Shown: one piece after another, positions 11,651-24,956 of the stretch
How positions within the stretch are numbered: the stretch's first letter is position 1
How the letters are laid out: the number at the start of each line of letters is the position of its first letter
Origin: Bryum argenteum
Lineage: Eukaryota; Streptophyta; Bryopsida; Bryales; Bryaceae
NCBI GenBank assembly: GCA_037043015.1
Contig: CM073321.1
Location: 22,007,001-22,071,000, forward strand
Length of the DNA: 64,000 nt
Reading direction: 5' to 3'
Notes under the pieces: model-generated
What the model was told of the DNA's origin: nothing
Seen by the model: only the letters and a program-made list of their open reading frames with translations
Databases searched by the model: none
Translations under genes and position numbers: made by a program

Positions 11651-13330
11651 GTAGCGCCATATATTTGTAGTTGCCCAAGTCTAATATATATCTATGATTT
11701 TTCAATACAGTTATATATATTTACTTATCATGATTATCTTTGATTGCTAAACTTACACCAAGTGCTTTCAATATTACTCTAAGTATGTGATCAATGGAAC
11801 TTAGTACTACTAAAATTTTGTGCTCAGTTATATTAACTTGTCTACATAAGTAAGGGCTTGTCTAGAGTATCCTTATAGCTCAAGATAGCAACATAAGTCG
11901 GTGTCCGATACTCAAACAAGGTCAATGGGAATCAGACTTGGACAACCGCAATGCAGAATTAATGTCTCACCGTACAACTCGCAAGTTGTTTGGATGCGAC
12001 AATTTCTCCACCGAAAAATCAGATCAAATAAACTAAACCTTTTAAAATGTATCCAAGCCATGTTTGCCTCTAAATGACGAATTCAGCCCTAACTTCAATA
12101 TAAACCTTACGTCTCCAAATTAAATATCTTTTCCAATCTTATTCAGAGACAATAATGGCTTCTAGGTTGATAAGGTTACATATGATGACGTCAACCCTAA
12201 TTTAATGACGACGATGTAATAACTCTTCAATTTTTATTATTTGAGGAATTATGAAGTGGAACCTACATAACATTCACATGGAAGTAAGACCTAAATCCAC
12301 GGATTGGGGGCACTGAATCGCCAAAAATTAGACCTTAACAATTTCATCACACCTAACTTAGTGGTCATAGGTCCCTATTTCAAATAGAAAATCTTAATAT
12401 GTTCACCAATATTCATACCTTCTTTGACCTCAACGCTCTACCCTCTACATTCTACTTTTATGCTTTTGCATTCCCCAAGTTTGGTCTTGAACCCACCCTC
12501 CACCCAACTAACACACTTAACTTTTCTACGGTTGTGATTACGGACTGGTCTTCTTGGGACAACCAGAAACATCGCACTATGCAACGTGCATGCAAGATTC
12601 CGCCCTTGCCAACAACAAGGGTCACGCCTATGCATCCTACCTAAGGCCAACAACATTCTCTCCAACTGGTCGACTGGCTCTTACAAGATTCTATTGCCCC
12701 AATCTTTAGTCCGCTCATTGGAAGTTGATTACCAACGCAACACACCGACTTCTTAAAGGTCCTATCACCTTCACCAACCTTGGCCGCACAGCAAGAGCTT
12801 GCCGACCAAACATTGGTGAACAACTCCTTGTAGATCATCTCCGACCTCTTCCAGTAGCCACATTATCGTATGGTCCCCTTGTTCTATGGCTTGACTTTTA
12901 TCTATCGACTACCATTTTAGGCTACAAATTCAAAAAAGTGTACTTGTCGTAAAGTGAGGGCAATGTCAAGAGAATATTTATAGTATATACTTTAGGCTAT
13001 TTGCGTTCTAGAGTTTACCCAACATGACTAGATCTGACACGCGATATTTGGTAGGATGAACGCGTCGGTTCTCTATCAGACATAGTTAGAGTCTTTGACT
13101 AATTATGAACACTCGACTTTTAGCTGACATGGCATTCGCGTCAGGTGACCTATTCGGATCAGCTGGAGTTGACAGTCAATCAAACCTGATCGAAACTATA
13201 TATCCCTCTTGACTATGTGAGAGTTGTTGCTTGCTAATCTATTCTCACTTTGTTGGTAACCTTAGTTTCCAGCAGGGTCTTCAATTCTATTCTCTTGCTA
13301 CATATGCCTGAATAACATAGTCAACTTCAC
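11651..13330. other. No gene recognised; target of chromovirus insertion
   Basis: AT-rich sequence with only short, unconvincing open stretches (for example 12399-12641, plus). Its last five bases, TTCAC at 13326-13330, are the target duplication of the chromovirus that follows and recur at 21385-21389. Confidence 0.4.
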
Positions 13331-14623
13331 TGTCGCAACCCTTGCTAGCTCACCTTGGCTTACACCAACTTTTTCCCAACTCTAGCAAGTGTCACGAGCG
13401 CTAACTCTGCACATCCCCCACATGCACAAAGTTAGCTCTCCATACCAACCACCAAGCTCACCGCTTGGTTATCAATCCCTCCTACTCATGCAACCGGGAC
13501 TCAACCCCTTCGTAGGTAGCCAATGGTTAGGTGCGGACTTCCACTTATGTCCAAGGCCCAACTTGGTGGCACTCCCATACCACGCGGCCTAACCGCACTT
13601 GGTGGTGTCTCCTCACCACCGCCCATGACCACCATGGTGACCCCAAGGCCACCAAGTAATCACAACGCCGGCAGTGAGACACCACCCCACATCGGTAGCA
13701 CTCATGGTCCTCATTTTGCCTATATGAGTCCCCGTGGTGAAGCCCCAACACTAGCTCCCCCACCGGGACTCACCTTGTCCTTATGAGCCACCGTGGTGAA
13801 GCCCCAACACTAGCTCCACCCACCGTGCCTCATTTTGCACTTTGAGTCCCCATGGTGGAGCCCCAACACTAGCTCCACCCATTGGGACTCACCTTGGCTT
13901 GGGAGTCCCCATGGTGAGGCCCCAACACTAGCCACACCACTCGGGACTCCCACCTTGGTCACCACCAAGGCACCATGGGAGTGGGGAGGAGACCAGCCCT
14001 CCCCATAGTATACTCTGTGGGATTCGGCAGCCCCTGGTCCTAGGTGAAGGGCTGGACCCTCACACCTCTTAGTTTTGGAAGACCACCCAATCTCCCAATG
14101 CCTTAGCCGCTGGAAGGCCCCGGAGACTTCCCGAACCTTCCAGGGCTCGTATCTACCTCGTCCCGCATCCAAACGCGACGAGCGACCACTCTATCGACAT
14201 CTACTCGTCAAGCAGATGCCGATAAACACCTTACTTGCCTCATTCCGACAAGTATTGAGGGAGTTATGCCCCTCTGAAGATTCGGGAGTCCCGGGCCAGC
14301 TTCCCAGTCCAGCACTGTCCCTGGACAGCACTCCCTTTAGTCCCACAATCTTCCAACTCCCATAACTTTTAGCTCACACCTCCAACTGAGGTGCTCCTTA
14401 GCATCCCGGAATCGTGGCAACATGAGCTTCCATAATCTCATGTCCATTCCCTCGTGGCTCCTAGTCTCCGTGGGTGAGAGGCGTCTCCAACGCCCGGGGT
14501 CCTCTCCCACACTAGGCCCACTTAGGTTCCCTTCACCTTGGCACCCCAAGGCCCGGGCGTCACTCCGGTGTCCCCCTTGGGCCCTTGGTGTTGCGGGCAC
14601 TCCTCAAGGAGAGGTGCGCGACA
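13331..14623 (-). repeat. Chromovirus 3' LTR
   Basis: A 1293-bp repeat, nearly identical to 20095-21384. On the plus strand it starts TGTCGCAACC and ends GTGCGCGACA, giving TG...CA ends with TGTCG/CGACA inverted termini. Read on the minus strand, a G-rich polypurine tract (TAGGGTGGGGGTGAG) sits directly upstream of it, in plus-strand positions 14624-14638. Confidence 0.95.
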
Positions 14624-17600
14624 CTCACCCCCACCCTAATGGAGTCGATGCCCTCATCGACTATACTTGTAGTCGGTCACACCAACTCTTGGGTTGCCAT
14701 CCCCATTGGCGCAAAGATTGTGTTTCACCAGGGCGCGACCCCACAATGCACTCTCAAACTTTGGCAAAGTCTCAAAGGTGTCGTCACTAGGTGGTCCGTT
14801 TAGTACCCTGGACCTCTTCCAAGGCAACTAAATTACTCTAGACCCACCTACTTTGAGACCCTCTTGGATTGCCCTTACCTTGGCTCTCCAAGTTAGGCTG
14901 CACTAGCCTAACACTTCTTCCTTGACTACTAGGCTGGACCTCAATGCTTCCACCAAGTTGTCTTGGTTGCAAACCCAAGATGGCTTTTACACCACGACTC
15001 GATCGCACGGGGGTAATGCCAAGTTCCGCCCAACTCGGATCCCACTATCTCTTTCAAGGCATGGGTTGATGACTCCCATGCACTAGCTTGCACTAGTTTG
15101 TGGGAGTGGCGCTTTTATGAGCACGCGCCATTACCTTGTCCCCGCCCGGACAAGTCCAAGGCCAAGGGACTTCATGGTTTTATCCACTCTTTCTCCTAGC
15201 CTTGGTCCCCATTACTCGGCCTTCCCAACTCGGTTTCACATCTCTATTCCCCCTCTTCCACCAACTTAGCACAAGTACAAGACTAGGACTCCATCTCATA
15301 CTCTTCTCTTTGCACACACCAAAGCCAAACTTTATTGCCAAATCCAAAGAACAAGTACAAGTGTTGTGGATCTACGCCCAAGCTACAAGTCATCCTCCCC
15401 CACTACGGAGGTTGATGTCCTCATCAATGCCTACGTTGCTTCTTGTTGGAGCTCCTATTCTTCTCAAAGTTCTCCACCACCTCCTTAGCATTCACCATGT
15501 CCTTTGCCGCCACCCACGTTGCTTCTTTCTCGTGGTATCCTCGCCACTTCACAAGGTATTCCTTGCTCTTGTTTTTGAGGTTCCTACTCTTGAGGATGGC
15601 CTCTACCTCATATTCCAAATGTTGTCCAACCAACTCTGGTGGTGGCCGAATCACTTGCTTGCGATCCGGCCACAAGGTATCCTCCTTGAATGGCTTTAAC
15701 AATGAAACATGGAATGTTGGATGCACTTTGATCTCGGGTGGTAGCTCCAACTTATACACATCTTTGAACACCCGTTCCACAATGGGAAACGGACCCGCAA
15801 ACTTGGACATGAACTTTGGAGTGAGGCCTTCGGGCATGGTGAAGTTCTTCACATTCAACAACACCTTTTGTCCCACCTCATACTCCACTTCACGCCTTCC
15901 GGGCATTGACTTGCTTCTCATAGCGCCTTCTTGCCTTCTCCAACAACAACTTGGTTTTTTCCAACATATGTTCCCGCTTCTTGGCCAAGTCTTCACCATC
16001 TTGGTTGAACTCGGTGTTGAATGTGCCCCCTCGAGAGCTAAGTCGGCGCAGTTGGAGTGGCTCCACTCCATAGGCCACTTTGAAAGGTGACTCCTTAGTC
16101 GCCGAGTGTGTGGCCGCATTGTAATCGAACTCCGCCAACCCCACATAGTCTACCCAATCACGTTGGTCCGCACTCACAAAGTTCCTCAAGTATTGGTTCA
16201 AGACCCCATTCACCCTTTCGGTTTGCCCATCCTGTTTGGGGATGAAAGGCGTGCTAAATGTCAACTTGGTTCCCACCTTCCTAAAGAAGTGTCTCCAAAA
16301 TGCACTTGTGAACTTTGGGTCTCGATCCGACACAATCACTCTTGGCAACCCGTGATGCTTCCACCATGCATCGAGAAAGATCTTGGCGGTCTCAAGCGCG
16401 ATTCAGCGATTCCTCTAGTTGGCACCATATGAGCCAACTTGCTAAACCGATCCACCATCACTAAGATGGCATCATACCCTTGCGACTCGGGAAGGCTTGT
16501 GATGAAGTCCATAGACACACTATGCCAAGGACCCGGCGGAATTGGCAATGGTTGCAACAAGCCCGCTTGCTTTTGATATGAAGCCCGTTAAGTTGGCACT
16601 TCACACAAGTCTTCACAAAGTGGGTTATGTCATCTTTCATCCCCGGCCAATAGTACCTCCTTGACACCGTTGCAATGGTAGCCTTTTCTCCCCTATGGCG
16701 GCTATGGGACTATCATGTTCCTCATTCAAAACCAACAATCTAAGCTTGCCTTGAGGAACATACACCCTACTTTGCTTATACTTGAGCAATCCATTCACCA
16801 ACTTGATCTCCTTGAGCTTCTTGCCCTTCCTAAGATCACCAAGCATTTGTTGTGCCTCGGGGTCCTTCATGTACCCCTCTCTTATCCGCCGTTCCCAATT
16901 GCCTTCACCCTTATACATGAGCCGCAAGACTTGGGTGGTGCTCATGGCATGAAACTCTTCCTTTCTACTTAGCGCATCCGCACCACATTGTCACGGCCCG
17001 GTTTGTGGATCAAGTCCACATTCATGAGCGCCAAGGTATCATGCCACCTCAATTGTTTGGCACTCATTTGTGCTTGTGTCTCAAAATACTTCAAAGACAC
17101 ATTATCGGTGTAGACCTTAGTCTTGTGCAACCCCAAGTAATGTTGCCATGTCTTCAAACAATGCACCACCGCAAAGAGCTCCTTCTCGTGAGTTGGCCAT
17201 CTCCTTTGACACCCATCCAACTTCTTGCTCTCATAGGCAATTGGCCTACCATCTTGCATCAAGACGCCTCCAATGGCAAAGTCACTTGCATCTGTGTGGA
17301 CCTCAAAGGGCTTATCAAACTCAGGGAACTTCAACACCGGTGGAGATGACAACTTGTTCTTGAGTTCCTCAAAGGCTTGGTAGCAAAATTCATCCCATAC
17401 TTGGTTCACCCCTTTTTTCAACAAGTCGGACAAAGGCTTGGCAATCTTAGAGAAGTTGCGTATGAAGCGGCGATAGTAGTTTGCTAGGCCAAGGAATGAC
17501 CTAAGTCCCTTTTGTGTAGAAGGCCGCTTCCACTCTTGAATTGCCTTCACCTTCTTCATGTCCGGCTTGATTCCATCTCCGGTAACCACATGGCCCAAGA

Positions 17601-20094
17601 ACTCCATCTCAAGTTGTGCAAACTCACTCTTTTCCCCATTAGCATAAAGCTTGTTGTCTCTAAGCTTCATGAGTACGCCTCAAGGTGCCTTGCATGTTCC
17701 TCGGCCGTCCCGGAAAACACCAAGATGTCATCGATGTAGACAATCACAAAGTCATCCATTTCCTCTCGAAAGATGGTGTTCATAAGGGTTGTGAATGTTG
17801 AGGGTGCATTGCACAACCCAAAGGGCATCACAAGGAACTCATAAGACCCATACCTTGTGCGGCACGCGTCTTTTCTACATCCGCATCCGCAATGCGGATT
17901 TGGTAAGTAGTAACCCGACTTCAAGTCTATGCGACTAAAGTACTTAGCTCCCGCCAATCTATCAAAGAGATCATCAATTCGAGGCAAAGGGTAGTTGTTC
18001 TTGATGGTCACCTTATTCAAGGCCCTATAATCAATGCACATCCTAAGCTTGCCATCCTTCTTGTCCACAAAGAGGACCGGTGCACCATATGGTGACTTGC
18101 TTGGTCTCACATAACCCCTTTCAACAAGTCGTTTAGTTGCTTCTTTAGCTCCATCAACTCTTTTTGGTTTAACCGATAAGGTGCCTTAGAAGGTGGCTCA
18201 GCTCCAGGTAGCACCTCGATCTTGTGATCCACTTCTCTTCTTGGGGGTAGCTCTTTGGGTAACTCATTGGTAAGCACATCCTTGTACTTGGCCAACACCT
18301 CTTGAATTTCTTTGGGAAGTGGTTGTTGCACCCCTTCCCCTCATGCCCAAGTTGCTCTTCACGAGCCATCACCACAAATTGATGTTCCAACATTTGGTCT
18401 AAAGAGACCAAGTTTAATTTGCCCCCGCTATTGAAGGGCCACGAGTTAACTTCAACACTAACTCCTTGCCATCACGGCGCACCACTAACTGTCTTTGGCT
18501 TGCGCCTCACATCCACCGTGCGCGCCAAAGAAGGTATCCCCTAAGATGAGGTCTACCTCATCCATCTCACATAATGTGAAATTCTCAACAAACTCCAATG
18601 TCCCACACTTCAAGGTCACTTGCAACGCCACTTCCTCCGTCTTGTGCGGTTCGCCCTTTGCAAAACGCACATTGATGGGCTTGCTTGCCTTTTGCAGTGG
18701 CAAGCCCAACTCCCTTGCTAGTTTGGGACTCATGAAGGAGTGCGTTGCCCTGTATCAACCAAACATGAGACATCTTTGTCCTTCACTTGGGCCTCAAGAA
18801 ACAAGAGGCCCGGCCTTGGCTTGAGGCTACTTGCCTTGGCCACAAAACCTCCTTCTAGTATGCGGTCTTCAACACAAGCAAGACTTGCAATGGTACTCAC
18901 CTTCTTGTCGGGGCACTCCGCAATGAAGTGGCCAATCTTGCCACAACCATGGCACCTCTTGGCCTTGGTGTCATCACCTTTGTCTCCCCCTTTAGATGGC
19001 TTTCCCCCTTGGTGTTCCTTTTTGTTAGAGGCTCCACCATCCACTTGTCCCTTGTGTTTGTTGCCAAAGCCAAACTTCTTGCGCTCTTTGCCTCGAGCCG
19101 CATTCCTATTTGATCCGCTTTGTTGAGAGGGGCCACTTGACTTCCTCTCGGGTCCATCACCCAATCCTTTCAACAATCTTGATGATGCCCGCCACATCCT
19201 CAGGAAGTTTTGGGAACTTGAACAAGGCATCCACCACCCACTTTTGAAGCCCACCCAAAAAGATGCACTTCTTAGAGAACTCATCCATCTTGGGTGTGGC
19301 ATTCATTTGGGCATTGAAGTCACGCACATAGGCCTTGAGAGACCCAGTGTGCCTCATTTGCACCAAGTTCATGCCTTCCCTCAACTCCCGATACTACGGT
19401 GTGAGCGCGTTCACTCAACAAGTCTTTGAAGCCACCCCAAGTCAAGTTTGCCACCAACTCCGGCTCTTGCTCCTTTTTGCTTGTCCACCATTGAAGAGCA
19501 TGATCCTTGAGAAATGTCACCGCAATGGAAACCTTGTCCTCCTCATCCGGCTTTTGGACATCATAGTAGTTATCCATCTCAAGAAGGAATTCCTTCACCT
19601 TCCTTGCCTTACCAAGTCCCGAGAAGGTGCTTGGCATGTTTACCTTAGCCAACTTTTTGGTGGAAGATGAAGGTCGGGACCCTTGCATCATGAGGTGTTC
19701 AATCAACCTCTCTTGGCGATCCCTTTCTTCCTTCCCACGCTTGAGCTCTTGATTCACGGAGTCCATGAACTCAAGCATTCTCATTTGGAAAGCCAATTGA
19801 GGATCTTGTTTTTCCACCCTTGGGAAGACTCTAGGCGTCTCGACCTAGAGCGCTCCTCTTCACCCAAGGGCTCCTCTTGAAGTGACAATTCCATTTGCTC
19901 ATTGCCCTCACTAGTGGCGACTTGCTCATTGGAGTCATGAGAATGAGCCTCACTTGTAGGATCGGGGTCTTTGTTCCCCCTCGTGCGTGGCCGCTTGGAA
20001 GCTCCAGGCTCATCACCCTCAATGGTCTTCTTCTTGCCCATTGCTCCTCACAACTTTGCACTTGGGTACTAAAAGCCTGCTCGACGATACCAAG

Positions 20095-21384
20095 TGTCGC
20101 AACCTCTTGCTAGCTCACCTTAGCTTACACCAACTTTTTCCCAACTCTAGCAAGTGTCACGAGCGCTAACTCGCACATCCCCCACATGCACAAAGTTAGC
20201 TCTCCATACCAACCACCAAGCTCACCGCTTGGTTATCAATCCCTCCTACTCATGCAACCGGACTCAACCCCTTCGTAGGTAGCCAATGGTTAGGTGCGGA
20301 CTTCCACTTATGTCCAAGGCCCAACTTGGTGGCACTCCCATACCACGCGGCCTAACCGCACTTGGTGGTGTCTCCTCACCACCGCCCACGACCACCATGG
20401 TGACCCCAAGGCCACCAAGTAATCACAACGCCGGCAGTGAGACACCACCCCCCATCGGTAGCACTCATGGTCCTCATTTTGCCTATATGAGTCCCCGTGG
20501 TGAAGCCCCAACACTAGCTCCCCACCGGGACTCACCTTGTCCTTATGAGCCACCGTGGTGAAGCCCCAACACTAGCTCCACCCACCGTGCCTCATTTTGC
20601 ACTTTGAGTCCCCATGGTGGAGCCCCAACACTAGCTCCACCCATTGGGACTCACCTTGGCTTGGGAGTCCCCATGGTGAGGCCCCAACACTAGCCACACC
20701 ACTGGGACTCCCACCTTGGTCACCACCAAGGCACCATGGGAGTGGGGAGGAGACCAGCCCTCCCCATAGTATACTCTGTGGGATTCGGCAGCCCCTGGTC
20801 CTAGGTGAAGGGCTGGACCCTCACACCTCTTAGTTTTGGAAGACCACCCAATCTCCCAATGCCTTAGCCGCTGGAAGGCCCCGGAGACTTCCCGAACCTT
20901 CCAGGGCTCGTATCTACCTCGTCCCGCATCCAAACGCGACGAGCGACCACTCTATCGACATCTACTCGTCAAGCAGATGCCGATAAACACCTTACTTGCC
21001 TCATTCCGACAAGTATTGAGGGAGTTATGCCCCTCTGAAGATTCGGGAGTCCCGGGCCAGCTTCCCAGTCCAGCACTGTCCCTGGACAGCACTCCCTTTA
21101 GTCCCACAATCTTCCAACTCCCATAACTTTTAGCTCACACCTCCAACTGAGGTGCTCCTTAGCATCCCGGAATCGTGGCAACATGAGCTTCCATAATCTC
21201 ATGTCCATTCCCTCGTGGCTCCTAGTCTCCGTGGGTGAGAGGCGTCTCCAACGCCCGGGGTCCTCTCCCACACTAGGCCCACTTAGGTTCCCTTCACCTT
21301 GGCACCCCAAGGCCCGGGCGTCACTCCGGTGTCCCCCTTGGGCCCTTGGTGTTGCGGGCACTCCTCAAGGAGAGGTGCGCGACA
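20095..21384 (-). repeat. Chromovirus 5' LTR
   Basis: A 1290-bp repeat matching 13331-14623 with about eight to ten differences by eye. It is GC-rich, with several copies of a GCCCCAACACTAGC-type module in its first half. Reading the minus strand, the base run after the LTR starts CTTGGTATCG, which resembles a tRNA-Met-type primer site at its first eight bases only. Confidence 0.95.
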
Positions 21385-21389
21385 TTCAC

Positions 21390-23280
21390 AATGTAGGATT
21401 TTGGTCTGTATATTAGAATTGTTTGATTGCTCTTACTCTAGTCTTTGAAAGACCCGAGCTTACTGTCTAGTGATATACTAGTCGCTTAGTAGTCGGAATT
21501 GTAGTATTGTTTCCCTCGTTGTTAGTCACCTTTTGACATTCCGACCTTAAGGTGATTATTAAAAGCACTAACTTAGACTCGGTATAAAAAAAAATCTCAA
21601 AAAACCTCAATTTACGGAGTGATGCATGCTTTGGAGCCTTCCTTTGCTTTGTCTTTCTACGCGGATTGATGAGTACGGGATCCAGTTCCTTACCCTTTCT
21701 CTTTCTGCTCGTCTTTGCTATCTCACTCTCGGCTTTTGTTTCCAAGTTCGTCCTTAAGGCATAGGGGGTATGCTTTTGGTTCCTTTGGTACCATCCTCTC
21801 GTCTTTCTTGTTTCCTAGTAAGTAATCCATCTGTAAATCCATGTCCGAGTCTGCTTCTACATCCTCCCAGTCCGCCACCTCTTCTACCTAGACATGCTTT
21901 TAGGTTTGACATTTTTAACGTCAAGGAAAATCCTCATTCTTCTTGGCTCGCTGCGCCCTTCTCTACTAGTTTCTCTCCTCCTTCTGCGATTGAGCTTCTA
22001 AGAAGGAACCATACTTTTCCTCCATTTCCTGCACCTTGTCATTCCGGTTTCACTTGCTCCTGAATACGATCCGTTTTGACTAGGTATCGGTGTTGTACTC
22101 CTCCTCCTAGTCCGTTTGAAAGGACACCCGCTATCACACACTCAGCTTAGCATCTAGGTGGGCTCGCTCTACCCCTTCTCTGTATATTCACCTACTTCCT
22201 TCTCCACTTGCAATGCCTCTACCTCTCCGCAATGTTGCCATGCCCATTCTCTAGATGTTAGAGGGTGCATCTTTACTTTGTCATTAATGACAAGTCATCA
22301 ATCGTACTCCCTTCTCTAAGAATACGTTTCTAAAATTGCCTTCACCAGTTACATTCTGCAACTGGTTGGCTTGTACGGGCTGAAAGTAGGTGTGAGGAAT
22401 CTAAGGACTCGCCTCTCTATCGGGTCTAGAAAATCCATTGTCTAGTACACGTCTTTGTTGGTAGGTGGAGTTGCAAACTTGTTGTGGAGCTCCTTTTCCA
22501 GTTGGTCATAACCGTCATGAATATTGGCGAATCCATACACTTCAACACAAATGTGCAATCTCCAAGTCATGTGTTTTGCCCTGATACAATGATTCGGAAA
22601 GTTGAGGAAGGCACCTCCACACGCAACCGTAGCCAATTTCAGCAGCAAATTATTGTTGGTGACGTCGTCTGCAACTTTGATTAGCCCTGCCCACCTTGTC
22701 AACTATAAGTCTTTGTGCATCTCCACTTGCTTAATTGGGCATTTTAGGACTTCGGAAAGCACTTACTTTGTGATGATTCGCATCTCCAACCGCCAACGAG
22801 GATCCTTTTGCGGTTGTGGCGCGGACATCTCCACTATTTTCTTGGCCTTTCCCATCGCTCTTTTGTTGACCGGTCAATTTGAACAAATGTGTTTGAGACT
22901 CTAAACACGCAATAGCAATGCAATCCTTCCGGTTTTGAGGCCCTCAAATAAAAAGAGGAAGAGGCACAATAACTTTAAGAAAACTGGCAGGGCGCGCTTA
23001 GATATACTAACAACTCAATCTATGTAGAGAGGATGGAAGGCTGAAGTGCTCCGCGTTTTGTGGTGAGGAGGGAGAGAGAGTAGGGTGTTTGTTTTCTGAT
23101 CACCCTTGTGTTTGCAATGGATACTACGTGATTATGGTCGTGAGAAGGGGAGAAGCAGGCTGGGCTATTGTGACATTGCTTAGAAACATGCGATTACACA
23201 GAACACAAACAATCTCACACTAGTGAAACAAAAACATTCCATGAGAAATTTCAGATCTAGATTCAGATCTAGAAAACAGA
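21390..23280. other. No gene recognised
   Basis: Only short open stretches on both strands. The best is 22442-22702 on the minus strand (86 codons), with no recognised motif. Near 23250-23285 the hexamer AGATCT occurs three times within 35 bases. Confidence 0.3.
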
Positions 23281-23457
23281 TCTGGGATGAGTGTTGGCAT
23301 CCGAGTGTTGGCAGATCTGTTTTTGTATAAGCTGGGTCATACACATTACGAGGCAATGGTCACAACCGGCTCCCCTTGATCGCCACATTCTGCGTAGGTT
23401 CATATCGATCACAACTCTCTCTCCCTCACACCCAGGACATGGAACCATTGAAAAGAT

Positions 23458-24297
23458 ATGGACACAAGAGAAGGATCAACACTCTGCAAAGCAGCAGCAT
23501 CACACAGGCTTACTCGTAACCCACCCTTCTATTGCATATGCAGAAATTTCAGCACATTTCATAGGATTCTAATATTTATTGCCATAGCTTGCATTGTTTC
23601 TATCGATGCTCTAAGTGTTGAGAAAGATTGCAGTAAACAGACCAGTAGCCGATGCAGAAGCCAAATCAGTAGCCGGTGCAGACAACTATGTATCGACACA
23701 GCGGAGAAGAGTCCAGTACCGAAGAAAGAGCAGGAGCTCTGCCAAATCGCTTCTGCTTCATTTCAACAGCTGAAGTTCACCAACCTCAGCAACCAGAGAT
23801 CAACAGCTACAGAGCGTTCAGAGGCTTTTGCAATGAAGAGGTGCAAGGAACAAGAGCTCGAAATAGGTACAGAGAGCATGGTGCAAAGTGCCACAGTGAA
23901 TGTGCAAAGTGGCCTTGAATGCAACAGGAAACATAGAACGCAAGGAAGAACTGTTGGAAGCAGCATACCTACATCAAATGAAAAGTTCATTGAACGAAGA
24001 AACCATAAGACAAGCTGGGACATCGAAGGACGAAGAGACAAGATGAAGAACACATTCATGGGCAAATGGAGAACAAAATGCAGCTGTAGCAACACTAGAA
24101 GAAGTTGGAAGACCGAACGGGAGGTTGAACGCACCAGTGGTGTGAAGCGTGTCACCAAGATCAACCTGAATCCTTGCATCTGCAGTATTAACAGCAAGAT
24201 ACATTGTAGCAAGAATGCCGATGGTGTCAGACGAAAGTTGCAGCATAAACGGAAAGAATGGAGTGCCAGTGCAACGTGCATGCCGCGAAGTAAATAA
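23458..24297 (+). CDS. Hypothetical ORF, Cys/Arg/Ser-rich
   Basis: A 279-codon open frame starting with ATG. It has a hydrophobic stretch near residues 33-50 (FHRILIFIAIACIVSIDAL) and then a polar sequence rich in Cys, Arg, Lys and Ser (SSRCRSQISSRCRQ). No conserved domain is recognised. The length is unusual for chance at this base composition but not decisive. The frame may instead belong to the 5' leader of the LINE-like sequence downstream. Confidence 0.25.
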   Translation: MDTREGSTLCKAAASHRLTRNPPFYCICRNFSTFHRILIFIAIACIVSIDALSVEKDCSKQTSSRCRSQISSRCRQLCIDTAEKSPVPKKEQELCQIASASFQQLKFTNLSNQRSTATERSEAFAMKRCKEQELEIGTESMVQSATVNVQSGLECNRKHRTQGRTVGSSIPTSNEKFIERRNHKTSWDIEGRRDKMKNTFMGKWRTKCSCSNTRRSWKTEREVERTSGVKRVTKINLNPCICSINSKIHCSKNADGVRRKLQHKRKEWSASATCMPRSK

Positions 24298-24805
24298 AGA
24301 TCCAGATTCACCCCAACGGTGCAGGTAAGTCCCCGAAACCCTAATCATTGTTGTCCGTTGGAAAGCTGTAGATGCGGACGAATAGTAACGCCAAGTAACC
24401 TGCAACTAAGCAACAAACGGCAACATTTATCATCCAAAAAGCAGCTGATGGGAAGCAATAAATCCAGAGAAGAGAAGGTGACAGGTTTCACTTGCTCTTG
24501 CCCAATTGTGAATGCCCTCGAGTCGTTTTCTGCCCTTACTGCTTGCCTAAAGCCTAAGCTGTTTCACACAACAGTAAAAAGGTTTCAAAGTGCTAGCAGT
24601 TGTGCAAAAGTTTCGAACCTCTTCTGCAAACAGCAGAAAGTTAGTAAATTTGTAGCTTTGCTAGATTATTTGTTGCAATCATTCTTCTTGCTGCACCACC
24701 GCAAGAGAGCTCTTCAGCAATTCAAAGTCTCTAATACCCAAGTAAGTGACTATACAACCTTTTCTTGCGAATCATCTCCTATATCTACTGTTTTCACGGA
24801 AAATA

Positions 24806-24892
24806 GTTTGTTTGCAAGCTATTTTAGAAAAATCGTTTGTTTGCAAGCTATTTTAGAAAAATCGTTTATTTGCAAGCTATTCTAGAAAAATT
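24806..24892. repeat. Minisatellite, 3 x 29 bp
   Basis: Three tandem copies of a 29-bp unit beginning GTTTGTTTGCAAGC and ending GAAAAATC start at 24806, 24835 and 24864. The third has two substitutions. A 29-bp period shifts frame at each unit, so a coding role is unlikely. Confidence 0.9.
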
Positions 24893-24956
24893 GTATCAGT
24901 TAAATCTATACTGCTACTATTCGGGTTGTTGTTATTTTTCCTGCCCTTTGTTGCCT

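Larger units (their letters stand above)
13331..21384 (-). mobile_element. Ty3/gypsy chromovirus, complete ends, broken interior
   Basis: An 8.05-kb element on the minus strand, flanked by a perfect 5-bp target duplication TTCAC. Long terminal repeats lie at 20095-21384 (5') and 13331-14623 (3'). Going 5' to 3': gag (from about 20.04 kb) with a CCHC zinc knuckle near 18905-18960, protease (about 18.8-18.5 kb), reverse transcriptase (about 18.1-17.6 kb, YIDD near 17.72 kb), RNase H (about 17.35-17.0 kb), integrase (about 16.7-15.9 kb), and a C-terminal chromodomain (about 15.6-15.45 kb; YLVKWRGY followed by ATW). The chromodomain marks a chromovirus. LTRs differ at under one percent of sites by eye, so insertion was recent, yet the coding interior has roughly ten breaks. 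Confidence 0.95.

Noticed and set aside
13389-14803. Pro/His-rich open frames in the LTRs, repeated at 20.3-21.4 kb
   Set aside because: They lie within the two LTRs and occur on both strands because of GC-rich composition. There is no sign of a protein.
15136-15699. A 187-codon plus-strand frame across the chromovirus 3' region
   Set aside because: It overlaps the chromodomain and integrase tail on the opposite strand and is an antisense shadow.
22442-22702. 86-codon minus-strand frame as a gene
   Set aside because: Contains no recognisable motif, has no neighbouring exon and is within chance length.
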